Below are positions 11,097 through 20,450 of a stretch of 64,000 nucleotides of DNA, piece by piece; position 1 is the stretch's first letter, and each line of letters opens with the position of its first letter. The translations under genes and the position numbers were made by a program. Origin of the DNA: Dentipellis sp. KUC8613 (taxonomy: Eukaryota; Basidiomycota; Agaricomycetes; Russulales; Hericiaceae); contig NSJX01000003.1 of NCBI GenBank assembly GCA_002286715.1, positions 980,680 through 1,044,679 on the forward strand, written 5' to 3'. The notes beneath the pieces were generated by a model. The model was not told the DNA's origin. It saw nothing but the letters and a program-made list of their open reading frames with translations, and made no database searches.

Positions 11097-12111
11097 TCAA
11101 AGCTGCTCCCAAGTGATAGACCTGTCCACTCCGAGCTTCCGCCTCTCGAACCACCTCAATCGTCGGCCAGGTGTCCAGCCGAGTGCACCCTGAGCCAAGC
11201 GGAGTGCGCTTCCTGAGCTGCCGGGAACCGCCTCTCCGGCTTTGACTTTAATGTCCTTGATGTGGCGGAAGTACTGCTCTGGTTCATCCTTCTCCTTTCC
11301 GGCGTTTTCGCGCAGCGACTTCACAGCCAGTGGCTTTGCCAAAAGAGTGTCCTAATGCTTTGTTAGTATGGGAAAGATGGAAAGACTGAGTCACGCACGA
11401 TGTGTGTTCCTGCCTTCTTCCCCAAATCACGCAACGAAGCTTCAGACCTGAACTTCAGAACCTTCTGCAAATTCCACCGCGTCATTGGCCGGAGTGCACC
11501 CCTCGCTTTCGCATCCAGCTGCTTCTCCCTGACCAACGTCGTCTCCACATCATGAACACCCTGCCTCACCAGCTTGCTCGGCTCCTCGGTCTTGAGCTTG
11601 CTCTCGAGGAGCTCCCAGCCAACGGCACGCGCGGTTACCTCAAACTTCAAGTCTCGAGGGTTGTCCACCAACTCCAGGATCGCGGTCGGCGCGTTGTCTC
11701 CCGGGCGGTTTCCGAACTTGTGGATGCGTGTGTATCCGCCTGGCCGCTCGGCGTACCGCTTCGCGAGTTCAGTGAAAACTTTGGGGGTGAGTTTTGGTCG
11801 CAGCAGGAAGCCGTTGGCGCGGCGGTAGGCAGGAAGGTCGCCCTTCTTGCCCATGGTGATGAGCTATATCGGACGTCAGGCAATCATGAAGGAAGAAAAG
11901 CTGTATAACATGCCTTCTCGGCCAGCCTTGCAGTATCCCTCGCCTTGGGCAGAGTGGTTTTAATTTGCTCGTGCTCAATCAGAGACGTGACAAGATTTCT
12001 GCTTTACAGTCAGTAAAGGTCTGATAGTACGAAGCTATGGGCTTACCGCAGCATGAGCATCCTGTGCGAGGATGTACGCGAGAATTTTCGGAACGCTACG
12101 CCGTGCTTCAT
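11097..12111 (-). CDS. MRPL8: Mitochondrial large-subunit ribosomal protein bL17m
   Basis: About 287 residues, four exons. Starts [22 protein letters not shown], joins to [21 protein letters not shown] and then to [19 protein letters not shown], the bacterial L17 core. [27 protein letters not shown] closes the conserved domain. A fungal C-terminal extension of about 150 residues follows ([15 protein letters not shown], then [14 protein letters not shown]), ending [18 protein letters not shown]. The second intron uses a GC donor (see separate entry). As in yeast, no cleavable presequence is obvious; the core starts right at the N-terminus. Confidence 0.93.
11864..11913 (-). other. GC-AG intron in the bL17m gene
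   Basis: The 50-nt intron begins AAG|GCATGT and ends TATAG. Only this non-canonical donor keeps the L17 frame: it joins codons for LAEK directly to LITMGKKG. No GT within reach on the minus strand gives an in-frame join. Confidence 0.8.
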
Positions 12112-12601
12112 GGTGGACTAGGGGACAGTGTATACGTCGCAGCTGTCAGAGCAAGCAGAGACGCGGTCGGCTGCACGCGAGTCGCGGGACCGGCCGGTCG
12201 GCCGATATAGCACCGGCCGCCGAGTCTTCAAGTTCACCCCGCTCAAAGTCATTTCTGCTCTATGTTCCAGCATGGATGGACGAGTCGGAACACGCAGTAA
12301 TAGACATAGGTAGATACGCATTTCACTGTGCACTTCACATGACAACAAAGACACCGTGGCACCATGCAGGGGCTCTTCCCTTTCCGACGAAATGACGACA
12401 CGACCAGAGATGTTCAGAACGGTGCTTCAAATACACGCGACATTGTCCACTGTGTCTCTGCGATTGCAAAGCTGCATCCGTGGAAGAATAATCATCTAGT
12501 CGTTGGAATGTCGCACACGGAGGCTTAAGATGAAATGAGATGAATTAAGTAGACACGTCTAACTTGAGATACATAGCCAAAGTCCAAGTCCACACCAAAC
12601 A
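12112..12601. other. Intergenic region
   Basis: Upstream of bL17m and downstream of the acyl carrier gene. It contains a palindromic GC-rich patch around 12186-12225 (ggaccggccggtcggcc and a nearby caccggccgccg). No gene recognised. Confidence 0.45.
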
Positions 12602-13189
12602 TTAGTGCGCTGGAGAGCAGTCAGCAATAAGCTTCAATGTGTGGGAAGAAACCTCACCTTCAGGAGTCTTTGCAATGTAGTCGATCGCTAAGCACAGGCG
12701 GAAACGTGTTATGACCTGACAGAGAGACATCCCGAAGCTGCAGCTTACCCTGCTGAACCGTCTTAATCTCGTCCGCCTCAGCATCAGGAATCTCAATCGA
12801 AAACTCCTACAATAGATTTCCATGTAGCTGAATCATTGAACTCGTTGAACGTGAACACCCACCTCCTCTACTGCCATCACGACCTCGACAGCGTCAAGGC
12901 TGTCCAGGCCAAGGTCGGTCGCAAACGATGCTGTTTTTGTGAGCTTCAGGGAGTCTCGAGTCATTATCATACGCGTTTACGAGCAGCGGGGAAGACGGAC
13001 CTTAGAGGGGTCTACCTTCTCGAATCCCTTGAAAACCTCCAGCACACGCGCCTCGATCTCGGACTTGTTCAGACCGGCGGCAGCAGAGAACGAGCGGAAA
13101 GGGAGAAGCCTTGCCTGCGCCCTGGGCATAGACGCGGCAGCCAGAGAAGGACGGACAGAGCTGCGGAGGGCGACACGCAAGAACGACAT
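12602..13189 (-). CDS. ACP1: Mitochondrial acyl carrier protein
   Basis: 121 residues, five exons. Carries acyl chains for mitochondrial fatty-acid (lipoate precursor) synthesis and is a subunit of complex I and a partner of LYR proteins. Residues 1-36 are an Arg/Ala/Ser-rich mitochondrial presequence (MSFLRVALRSSVRPS). The ACP domain shows EIEARVLEVFKGFEKVDP and then FATDLGLDSLDAVEVVMAVEE; the Ser in DSL is the phosphopantetheine site. It closes with EFSIEIPDAEADEIKTVQQA and IDYIAKTPEAH. The last codons come from a tiny 3' exon after a GTGAGG donor, restoring the usual TPEAH end. Length is normal. Confidence 0.94.
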
Positions 13190-13670
13190 TTTGTGGTAAA
13201 ACGGCAGCTGCGACAGGCGGAAACGCGAGTCGTCTTCGGGGCTGCTTGGAACCCCGCTCGGTCAACGCCGGGTGTAGCCCCAGTGCCGTCCGCCCACGCT
13301 CTCTGCACATGTCAGACTCATTATTTCTTCGCTGGTATCCCCAAAGCCTCACGTCAACAGGTTAGGCCAGTATGTCCCCACATTCTCATGACTGGGATAA
13401 GTATAATATGAAACCGCATTGCATGTGGTAAATTCATGTGGTTCGGACAACTGTATACCGTGACTAAAAGTACACATTAGGGACGCTTCAAGAGTCCTTG
13501 CGATGATTACGATCCTGCGGGTCATCTGAGGGTCCTGACGAGAGCACGGACTGCGCCAACCTGGCCATGGCAACTTCTGCGAAGCCTCTACGAGAACACC
13601 CCTCGTAATTGGGATCCTGTGTTCGTATTCGGTGACCTCAGACTATGGTATAGGTGGAATTGGACGAACC
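13190..13670. other. Intergenic region
   Basis: Between the promoter side of the acyl carrier gene and the 3' end of the next minus-strand gene. Nothing recognisable is encoded here. Confidence 0.45.
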
Positions 13671-14081
13671 TCAAGGATCATTCCAGATGGTCATACGATA
13701 TTCTCGCCATATTCGATCGACAACGAGGCCATTGACCGGACCTGATTGTTGTTGTGGGTTTGCACTGGCGAATAGCTGTGATACGGTGCAGTTGAGGTCT
13801 CTCCATCCTCGCGCTCTGCATAGAAACGTTCTAGGGTCTTTAGCGGTCATGCTGATCAGTGAGTGGACTCACGTAACGCTTGCAACTTTTGAGGGTGTCC
13901 GCAGGACATATTTATAGGTTGAGCCAGCTTCTAGCACAAGCGCGACGACCTCTCCAGGCTGAAGGAGGACTATCGTGCGTGAGTTTCTGCCGTAGTCCCT
14001 CGACAGTTGTACGGTAGCGCAGTCGAGGGTGTCATTTGAAAATTCAAGGAGTATTGCATAGTCATCTGCTATGCCTGGCAT
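13671..14081 (-). CDS. Small protein of unknown function, paralogue of the 19.5 kb gene
   Basis: About 118 residues, two exons (14081-13873 and 13815-13671) joined over a GTGAGT...GCAG intron of 57 nt. No signal peptide or membrane segment. The first half is predicted beta-rich: DDYAILLEFSNDT, RTIVLLQPGEVVALVLEAGS and TYKYVLRT. The second half has ARGWRDLNCTVSQLF and ends RIWREYRMTIWNDP. It aligns with the plus-strand gene at 19537-19928 through DY, NDT, IVL, GE, a V/L..A.ST..Y segment and a VSQ motif. I do not recognise the family. Splice signals and frame continuity support a real gene. Confidence 0.6.
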
Positions 14082-14368
14082 CGGGCGGGGGAAGTCAACG
14101 GCGGGCCGCGGCTATATGTAGCGTGTTGTAAAATGTAACGGCTGAGAATGAGCAGAGAGTGAACAAGGAAGAAGCAAGCGGCCGATGTTAACGTTTATAG
14201 GTGGAGGGGACAGCACAGCAAGCCAGCGGCTGGGCAGAGAGGGACGGAGAGGGGCATCGTATGAATTGAGGAATGAAGGGCGGTTGCCACGTTGTTTGCT
14301 TATTGTTCTACGGGAAGAGCAAAGATGCATGCGAGAACCTCGAGGCCGAGGCCGTACATAATACTCCC

Positions 14369-15651
14369 ATGTCCTTCCTTTCCCTCCCCCCTGAGCTCCG
14401 TCTCCTCGTTTATTTGTTATAGCTCGCTGCCCATCGCAATTATGACCCCCACTTTCGCCAGCCCAACGTCCGTCATCTCTGTCTGCTCTACGTCTGCTCA
14501 CCTACATACCACGAAGGGGGCCCGTCCTCCGAACCCACGTCTCTCTGACCCATGACCGGCAGGTTGAGGTCTTCCTTCGCCAAACACGTCCCGCTCAGCT
14601 CCGTGCCATCCTCACAGCTGACGCCGTCAACAATGGGCGATTCGTCGTCCAGGTTAGACCATCAAACGCTATATATACCTGAGCCTCAATGCACCTTCTT
14701 CAAATAGGCCTTGACTTCCCACCATCTGTTTACTCGTCTCCATCTGGCTGGAAAGTCTGGTGCAACTCCGCGTCCTTGAGTATTGCCAGAGACAGTCAGT
14801 TGCGCGTATGTACCGCTGCCCGTCCCTCGTGTCACCCCCTATATCTTTATCCCAGGGACGCAGCTAATGACCCTACAGTGAGTGTTCGAGACTATTTTGC
14901 TTCCGAACGTGATTCCCCCCAAACTCATGGCTTACGAGCTACATCTTCGTCCGGCACCGGCGGCACGGTTTGCACTCTCTGAGCAATCCTACACCCCACA
15001 CACCCAAAAACCACGGATCTCATTCATGTCTTGGAAACCCGAGTCGGTCTGCCCGCGGTCTGCCTGCCAGCTCCGCGCCACTTGACGCTGAACAATGTTA
15101 TTGTCAACCAATTCGGCCCAATAACTTAGCGTCCCTTGGACCATTTTTTTCTTGATTGTCAGCTCGAATTCTTCACATACTCGAACTAGCGCAATCAGCT
15201 GGCCTTCGAGCTCAACGATGACCATCTCATGTCTCTCGCAAAAACGTCGTTAGGAGCCCAGCTATGAAAGTTGGTGCTTATTGGGTGCGACGGTCTAACT
15301 ACTCGAGCGATCCGTTGTTGCGCAGCTCTGCTGAACCAACTGGAACACCTCGCTCTGTCGTTAACCACAAATTTCACGACCGAGGATTTGCAACCAGACT
15401 TTCTCAACGTTTTACCTCTACGACCCCGAGTTCTGAAGTTTGCGGTCACGAGCGCCCAGCACAGCAACTCATAACTTGACCAAGAGGAACAATTACGCGA
15501 CGCCTTTGAACGAGCGTTGCTTCAGGGATCGTATTCTCCTGTCGCGCTTTTTATCTTTTTCCGAGCCCAGTTGCTCGTGGATGGTGGTGTGGGAAGGAGA
15601 TGGGTTAATATCGCGGCAGAGCGTAATATCTCCCTGCAAGTCGGTCCTTGA
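14369..15651 (+). pseudogene. Decayed F-box/LRR-like gene
   Basis: An ATG at 14369 opens MSFLSLPPELRLLVYLL, the pattern of an F-box start, then meets a TAG at once. The same frame continues LAAHRNYDPHFRQPNVRHL as plausible protein until about 14549. Coding sense then shifts frame to read THDRQVEVFLRQTRPAQLRA and DAVNNGRFVVQ. Further leucine-rich pieces in other frames follow, including LNQLEHLALSLTTNF at 15319-15370 and LDQEEQLRDAFERALLQG with VALFIFFRAQLLVDGG before a stop at 15651. Such scattered LRR-like fragments with stops and shifts suggest a broken member of the large agaricomycete F-box family. Assignment as F-box/LRR is inference; some breaks could be unrecognised introns. Confidence 0.42.
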
Positions 15652-16029
15652 GTTACAGAAGAGGCGAGAGGCCCAAAAGTTGCCGGGAGCGACCATCGAT
15701 GTGTTGGTCTTGTATTGCGCGAGAAATATATGCATAGCCCACAGAGGTCCTAGGATCAGATTCGTAACAAGCAGTCCATGATCGGCGTATTCCAGTCCAT
15801 CGATATATACAAGTGTCCGATTGGAGAAGGTGTGTGTAAACTAGTAGATGCCATCGTATGGTTGAGCCTTCCGCAGGCGAGGGGCTTTACGACCGAAGGA
15901 CCCTTCAGCTGACAAGAGAAAAATGGTAAGCTGTGGTGCTCCCCACGGAAGAGAACGACGGACCAAACATGCCCCCCGACCACGATAAATCCAAACGATG
16001 ACCGGCAACTAAACAGCAAGTAAAACTAA
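15652..16029. other. Intergenic region
   Basis: Region between the F-box-like remnant and the 3' end of the membrane-protein gene. No gene recognised. Confidence 0.45.
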
Positions 16030-17068
16030 TCAAGACTGACCGGGATGGGCCTGAGTAGCCTCAGGGTGGCCAGGCCAGCTGGTGTTTGAATAGTACGGAT
16101 CTTGCTGCGCGTTGTACTGAGGTGTCGGGGCTGGATCTTGCGTGTGCGCACCGACAGGATAAGAAAGTGGTCCGCCGAAGGATGGCTTATTAGGATCCTG
16201 CAGCATGGCAACGTCGCTTGTCGTGCTCTCTGTCCTATTGTGCCCGTACCCGGGGCGTCCTCCCAATGAATCCGAAGACGGCTCCTTCTTCCACGGATCG
16301 GTACGTGTCATTGGGATATCGTCGTTGAGCATGTTGCTTGTGGAGTACACAGAATCGTATTTCTCGTGATCGATGCGCTGGCCTGTTCCATAGCCGGACA
16401 GCACATAGTAGAAATAGAACTGTTAAACCGTGTCAGTGATGTGAATAATTGTTCAGTCGGCAATGGCAAACCTGAGATATGGCCAGCAAGACCCAGAGGG
16501 CGCCCATCAACCCAATGTCGACCCATGGGAATATGTTACACATAGTGTTTCCCTCAGATGCCAGGACAGAAGCGCTTCCAATACCGTCTTGACTGGCGGT
16601 GAAGAAGTCCCGCTCGCAATTGCTTTGGGCCGTGTTGTGGCGACCGGCTGACAGTCCGATCCAGACGGCGGCAACAGAGAATGCTGCAAGTGTGACCATT
16701 ATGTGCAATGTGAGGTACCTCCGGAACAAGATGCTTCGCTCCTGCAGCAGAATTCGTGAAATGGCCACGAAGTAATACAGATAATCACCGACCTGTGCGA
16801 CGCCTACGAAGCCCAAGATCTGAATTGCGGCGCCTACATAGCATATGACAGCCATGATCCATTTGGCAAATGAGGGGGTGGCAGCCCCAACAACTACAGG
16901 GAAAAGATCAGCCCGAGGGGCTAAAAAGGCGAGAAGAGGCTTACTGTGTGTGGTAGCAACGGATAGGGTGCCTACCAGGATACCCAGAACAAGTTGCTCC
17001 GTGAGGGTTGCATATACACCTGCATTGACGACTGGGATGGCACAACAGCAATAGTTTCTGGGCTTCAT
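16030..17068 (-). CDS. Four-helix membrane protein with cytosolic Pro/Ser-rich tail
   Basis: About 310 residues. Starts MKPRNYCCCAIPVVNAGVY, with a CCC motif that could be palmitoylated. Four hydrophobic helices follow: about 15-38 (LTEQLVLGILVGTLSVA), 50-73 (WIMAVICYVGAAIQILGFVG), 98-120 (LHIMVTLAAFSVAAVWIGLSAG) and 165-190 (IGLMGALWVLLAISQ then FYFYYVLSGYG). The loop between helices 3 and 4 has CERDF and NTMC cysteines, perhaps disulphide bonded on the outer face. The last 120 residues are hydrophilic, with many Ser, Pro, Tyr and Gln. Known as a conserved uncharacterised basidiomycete type; function unknown. The last residues (HPGQS) could change if a GTCAGT donor near 16040 is used. Confidence 0.75.
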
Positions 17069-17255
17069 GGCTGGTGAGGGTGAGGGAGTGGGAAGAGAAA
17101 GGACTAGAGCTGTACAGCTCCGGGCTGAGTCCAGTGAATGTGGAACGCGGTCAGGGTCATGGTGTCTCGGCTGTGCACGTCGGCACGTGCTCTGGCGCGG
17201 TGACTGCTTGCTTGGGCGACGTCAGGCGTCAGGCTCTTGTTCTCCTTCCTCCACC

Positions 17256-18019
17256 ATGGCCCGTCTATCCCTCCTCCTCTCTTTCCTTGCTCTCGCTGCG
17301 TCTGCACTCGCTAACAATGAGCCTCAGCAGCAGGCGCTTGCTGGCGAATTTGATACCCCCGTGCATACTTCGGATAGCTGGGCCTGGGAGTCCTGTGGTG
17401 CGTATGCAGAGTCGTCTCCGTAGGGCATCGATTCATGATATCTCTTTACATCTACCAGGGTTGGAATCAGACGTGATTCAGATTGATTCAATTCAAGTCT
17501 CTCCCGATCCTCCCAAGCCAGGCAAGAACTTGACCGTCACTGTTACCGCAAGCGCGTCAGAGAGGGTCGAGGTATGACTTGATTTGTGACGGGTGCCTCG
17601 TCCAACGGTCCTGAAATAAATTTAGGAGGGTGCATATGCGGACGTCACCGTCAAGCTTGGTCTTATCAAGCTGTTGCAGAAGTCGTTCGACCTCTGTGAG
17701 GAAGCGTACGTTATCAGTGTGGGGTATCAGTCATGTTTGCATGGTCTGACTTGACTTCATTCAACAGTCGTAAAGCGAATGCCACCATTCAGTGCCCCAT
17801 CGAAGAGGGTAAATACACGGTCGTACAGACTGTCGAGCTTCCCAAGGAAATTCCGCAAGGTCAGTCGCTGATAACGTCATTAAAGCTCATACTCACGGAT
17901 TCCTAGCCAAATTCCGTGTTAGTGCTGTTGGTTACACTGTGGACGATGACAATTTGTTCTGCGTTGATCTGGTCGTGGACTTCATGAAGAAACCTTTTTT
18001 CAAGATTTTCGGTCAATGA
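17256..18019 (+). CDS. NPC2: NPC2/ML-domain lipid transfer protein (PG/PI-TP)
   Basis: About 178 residues, five exons. A signal peptide (LSLLLSFLALAASALA) is followed by a short propeptide-like stretch and the ML domain. Motifs seen: SWAWESCG, IQIDSIQVSPDPPKPGKNLTV, YADVTVKLGLIKLLQKSFDLCEEA, ATIQCPIEEGKYTV and NLFCVDLVVDF. The paired cysteines match the family's disulphides. The family binds sterols or phospholipids in the vacuole lumen; yeast Npc2 passes sterol to Ncr1. Length is normal. An overlapping longer plus-strand frame in this region is a shadow. Confidence 0.93.
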
Positions 18020-18317
18020 ACGCTCCAGCCGCTGTATGTTGCTCCTTCTCCTTCACTTTCTGCATTCTACTGCATTAAGCCTGTCTGATGGTGGTCACGT
18101 CACGATTTCTTGTTACGACTTCACCCTGCCTCGTTAATCACGTTTTGTAATACCATGTCGTTGCACTTTTCTTGTGCCGAGCGGCCTGCAAGCCATGCTT
18201 TTTCGCTGGATCCATTCGTCAGGTAATCTCATGTCTGCCTTTTGATATGCGACTATCTTACAATACATCACCGATGCACATTGTGATGCGGGCGCAGCCT
18301 TCCAGGCACGAGGAGCC

Positions 18318-18527
18318 TATAGCTGTTTAGAGATCGATAGACCTCGTCGACAACTTTTTGCAGTCGCATGTCACAGCCCGATTGAACCCGTCAATGCCGC
18401 CGTGTGTGTCTAGCTCCAATGCCGGCCGCGAAAGTCAGTAGGCGGAGTATGGAAGTCTCCGAGCACTCTTGATACGCGACTGTGCGAAAGAATATTCGTG
18501 TGGTCTATCGATCTCTAAACAGCTGTA
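18318..18527. mobile_element. MITE-like element with perfect 23-bp terminal inverted repeats
   Basis: Bases 18321-18343 (starting AGCTGTTTAGAG) are exactly the reverse complement of 18502-18524. The arms enclose about 158 bp with no coding potential. One base further out on each side, a TA dinucleotide sits at 18318-18319 and at 18526-18527, consistent with the TA target duplication of Tc1/mariner-type elements. Total span about 206 bp. No transposase is nearby, so this would be a non-autonomous copy. A simple long hairpin of other origin is possible. Confidence 0.55.
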
Positions 18528-19101
18528 AGCCTTTGGAATTGAAGATACGTCCGCCTACTATACTGCTCATAAATGCCGTGACAGCAGCTTCAACTGTCGG
18601 GTTCGTATGATTGATGTCATGTTCGCATGCTTCTGAGGCCGTAATTGCCATTTCATCGGACCAAATATGACAGATTTGGGACAAAGGTACTCGCTCGCCC
18701 AGCGGAGACAACCCCATGAATACGACCGGGAAGGCCCGTCGCTCCCAGCTCTTCACCCACGTTGCGAAGGCGTTGTATTCTTGTTCCTGTAAATGTTTCT
18801 CCGTCCTTGTTTCGAATACGGCAGCGACAACAGTACTCGAGTACAGCTTCGACGTCGTCAGCGATATTCGGCTTCTCTCCACAGCTGCAGGCCAGCTGTC
18901 GTGTCTCGAAAGCATGGTTACCGCGTTTTGTTCTCGTTTCGGAACCACACCCCAACCTCCATCGTAGCTGTGGGTGCCTTTTGTTCGCCATAGACATACA
19001 CACCAACGTGTTCTGTCACCACCTGGGTTCCATTGCCTGCGTGTTCCTATCTGATCTGATCCTGCATTGTTATCCCGGATGAGAACTCGGACCGACGTCA
19101 C
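18505..19101 (-). CDS. Doubtful hypothetical ORF ending inside the inverted repeat
   Basis: A 198-residue open frame on the minus strand. Its last codons (LQLFRDR and the stop) are encoded by the right arm of the inverted-repeat element, so the frame may have been truncated by that insertion. The middle part (TWVKSWERRAFPVVFMGLSPLG, HIWSDEMAITASEACEHD) looks protein-like, but no domain is recognised. The alternative frames here are also open, which lowers confidence. May be a gene fragment or chance. Confidence 0.25.
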   Translation of the reverse strand: MTSVRVLIRDNNAGSDQIGTRRQWNPGGDRTRWCVCLWRTKGTHSYDGGWGVVPKREQNAVTMLSRHDSWPAAVERSRISLTTSKLYSSTVVAAVFETRTEKHLQEQEYNAFATWVKSWERRAFPVVFMGLSPLGERVPLSQICHIWSDEMAITASEACEHDINHTNPTVEAAVTAFMSSIVGGRIFNSKGLQLFRDR

Positions 19102-19536
19102 AGTCTCTGTAGACGCTTATTTTACTTAGCGATAACTGGTCTTGAATTCTAGAGCATGTGATGATATTTGTCTGCTCCGTGCCAAAGTCTCCGTGTTTCT
19201 CCCGGGAAGTCGTAAATAGACTTCTCGGGGATGAGCACCGTGGAGGTTGTGCATAGCTGGTGAGAATAGTCAATTAAGGCCTTGCCCTTAGACAGAACAA
19301 CGGACAACAGAACCTGCTCATACCAGCGCAACATAACAACACGGATAGCGGGAGCCAGGTTCGCGGAATAAGCATATCACACAGCCCCCGTGAAAGCATA
19401 CCTCATTGGGAGACAAGGCAAGTATTAGCAATCCTGAGAAGCAGACAACAAACGCGCCTTAAGCACTTAAATAGGGCCCGTGGGGTGGGTCCCTGTCCGC
19501 CATTTCCAACCCCAATTCCAACCTACTCGACACAAC
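19102..19536. other. Upstream region of the small-protein gene
   Basis: No gene seen. A TATA-like TTAAATAGGGC lies at about 19467-19477, some 60 bp before the ATG of the next gene, a plausible core promoter. Confidence 0.4.
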
Positions 19537-19928
19537 ATGCCTCTCGACTACGACGTTTTCTTCAGGCTCGTCAACGACACCCAATTTACCTGCCAGGTCG
19601 AAGCCTGGGGTCCCAACCCTCAAGGCAGAGATAACGCAATCGTTCTTATGCTGCGAGGGGGTGAACGCTTGAGCTTCTGTGTCAACGCCTCCACGACACA
19701 CTACTATTGCTTCAGGTACAATTTCGTGGAGACAGGATTCTCGTACGTTTGGCCACGTAGATTTGACGCGTCAGGGTAGCTGACTGTCTGGTTTTATCAA
19801 GTGTGAGAATCCGTCAAGATGCAGAGGTCCGTGTTTCGCAAATCGTGCCAGACCCGCTGCCGGAGTCTGCGCAGTGGACGGTGGTGCCGGGCGTTGTTGT
19901 CCGCCGCCAGCGCGTCCTCAGGCATTAA
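19537..19928 (+). CDS. Small protein of unknown function, paralogue of the 14 kb gene
   Basis: About 110 residues, two exons joined over a 60-nt intron (GTACGT ... CAAG) after codons for ETGF. No signal peptide. First half beta-rich: LDYDVFFRLVNDT, NAIVLMLRGGERLSFCVNAS, THYYCFRYNF. After the intron: SVRIRQDAEVRVSQIV and QWTVVPGVVVRRQRVLRH. It matches the minus-strand gene at 13671-14081 over the whole N-terminal half and at the RVSQ/TVSQ motif. I do not recognise a named domain. A TATA-like site upstream and the clean intron support expression. Confidence 0.6.
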
Positions 19929-20450
19929 GCTACTATTCCAACGAGTGAGTCCGTCTTGTCGAATTATAGATATATGGATTGAGTCTTACGATGGCGACTG
20001 GTCAAGTAGTTACCGACATCTGAAGTTGTAAGAAGTACTGGATGAACGCGCGGCGAAAGAACAGAAGTGGAGACTGTCAAGAGAGTAGGATTTGTAGCCT
20101 CGAGTGTATTCATCAGTGTTGTCGGTCTTGTATCCGTGAAAACTATATTGTGCATCCCGCTCGCTATGGTCGACTTTCAGGGCAGCCTGGGTATTGCTAT
20201 TGTCCGACAAAGGAGCTGTCGCGAAACAAAAAGAAGCATCTGCAAGCAACGAAGACAAGAAGAGTGAGCAAAGTCGTTCAGCGAGGCGGCACGTGATCGC
20301 GACGACGAATATAACGGGCGATCGGGATCTGAGATCTGCATCCCAGCGAAAACAGTCAGTTGGATTGCCGGTAAATTCCCGACTAACCAGGAGGTCTTCG
20401 AATAACAACTACAGCGTCTCTCCAGCCGATCCACCGCTAGCACCTCCACA
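19929..20450. other. Intergenic region
   Basis: Lies between the small-protein gene and IPI1, both on the plus strand. Plus-strand frames here merge into IPI1 exons by chance and carry no motif. Confidence 0.4.

Noticed and set aside
11402..11908. Long plus-strand open frame of 168 codons
   Set aside because: It is antisense to the well-supported bL17m exons and has no motif of its own.
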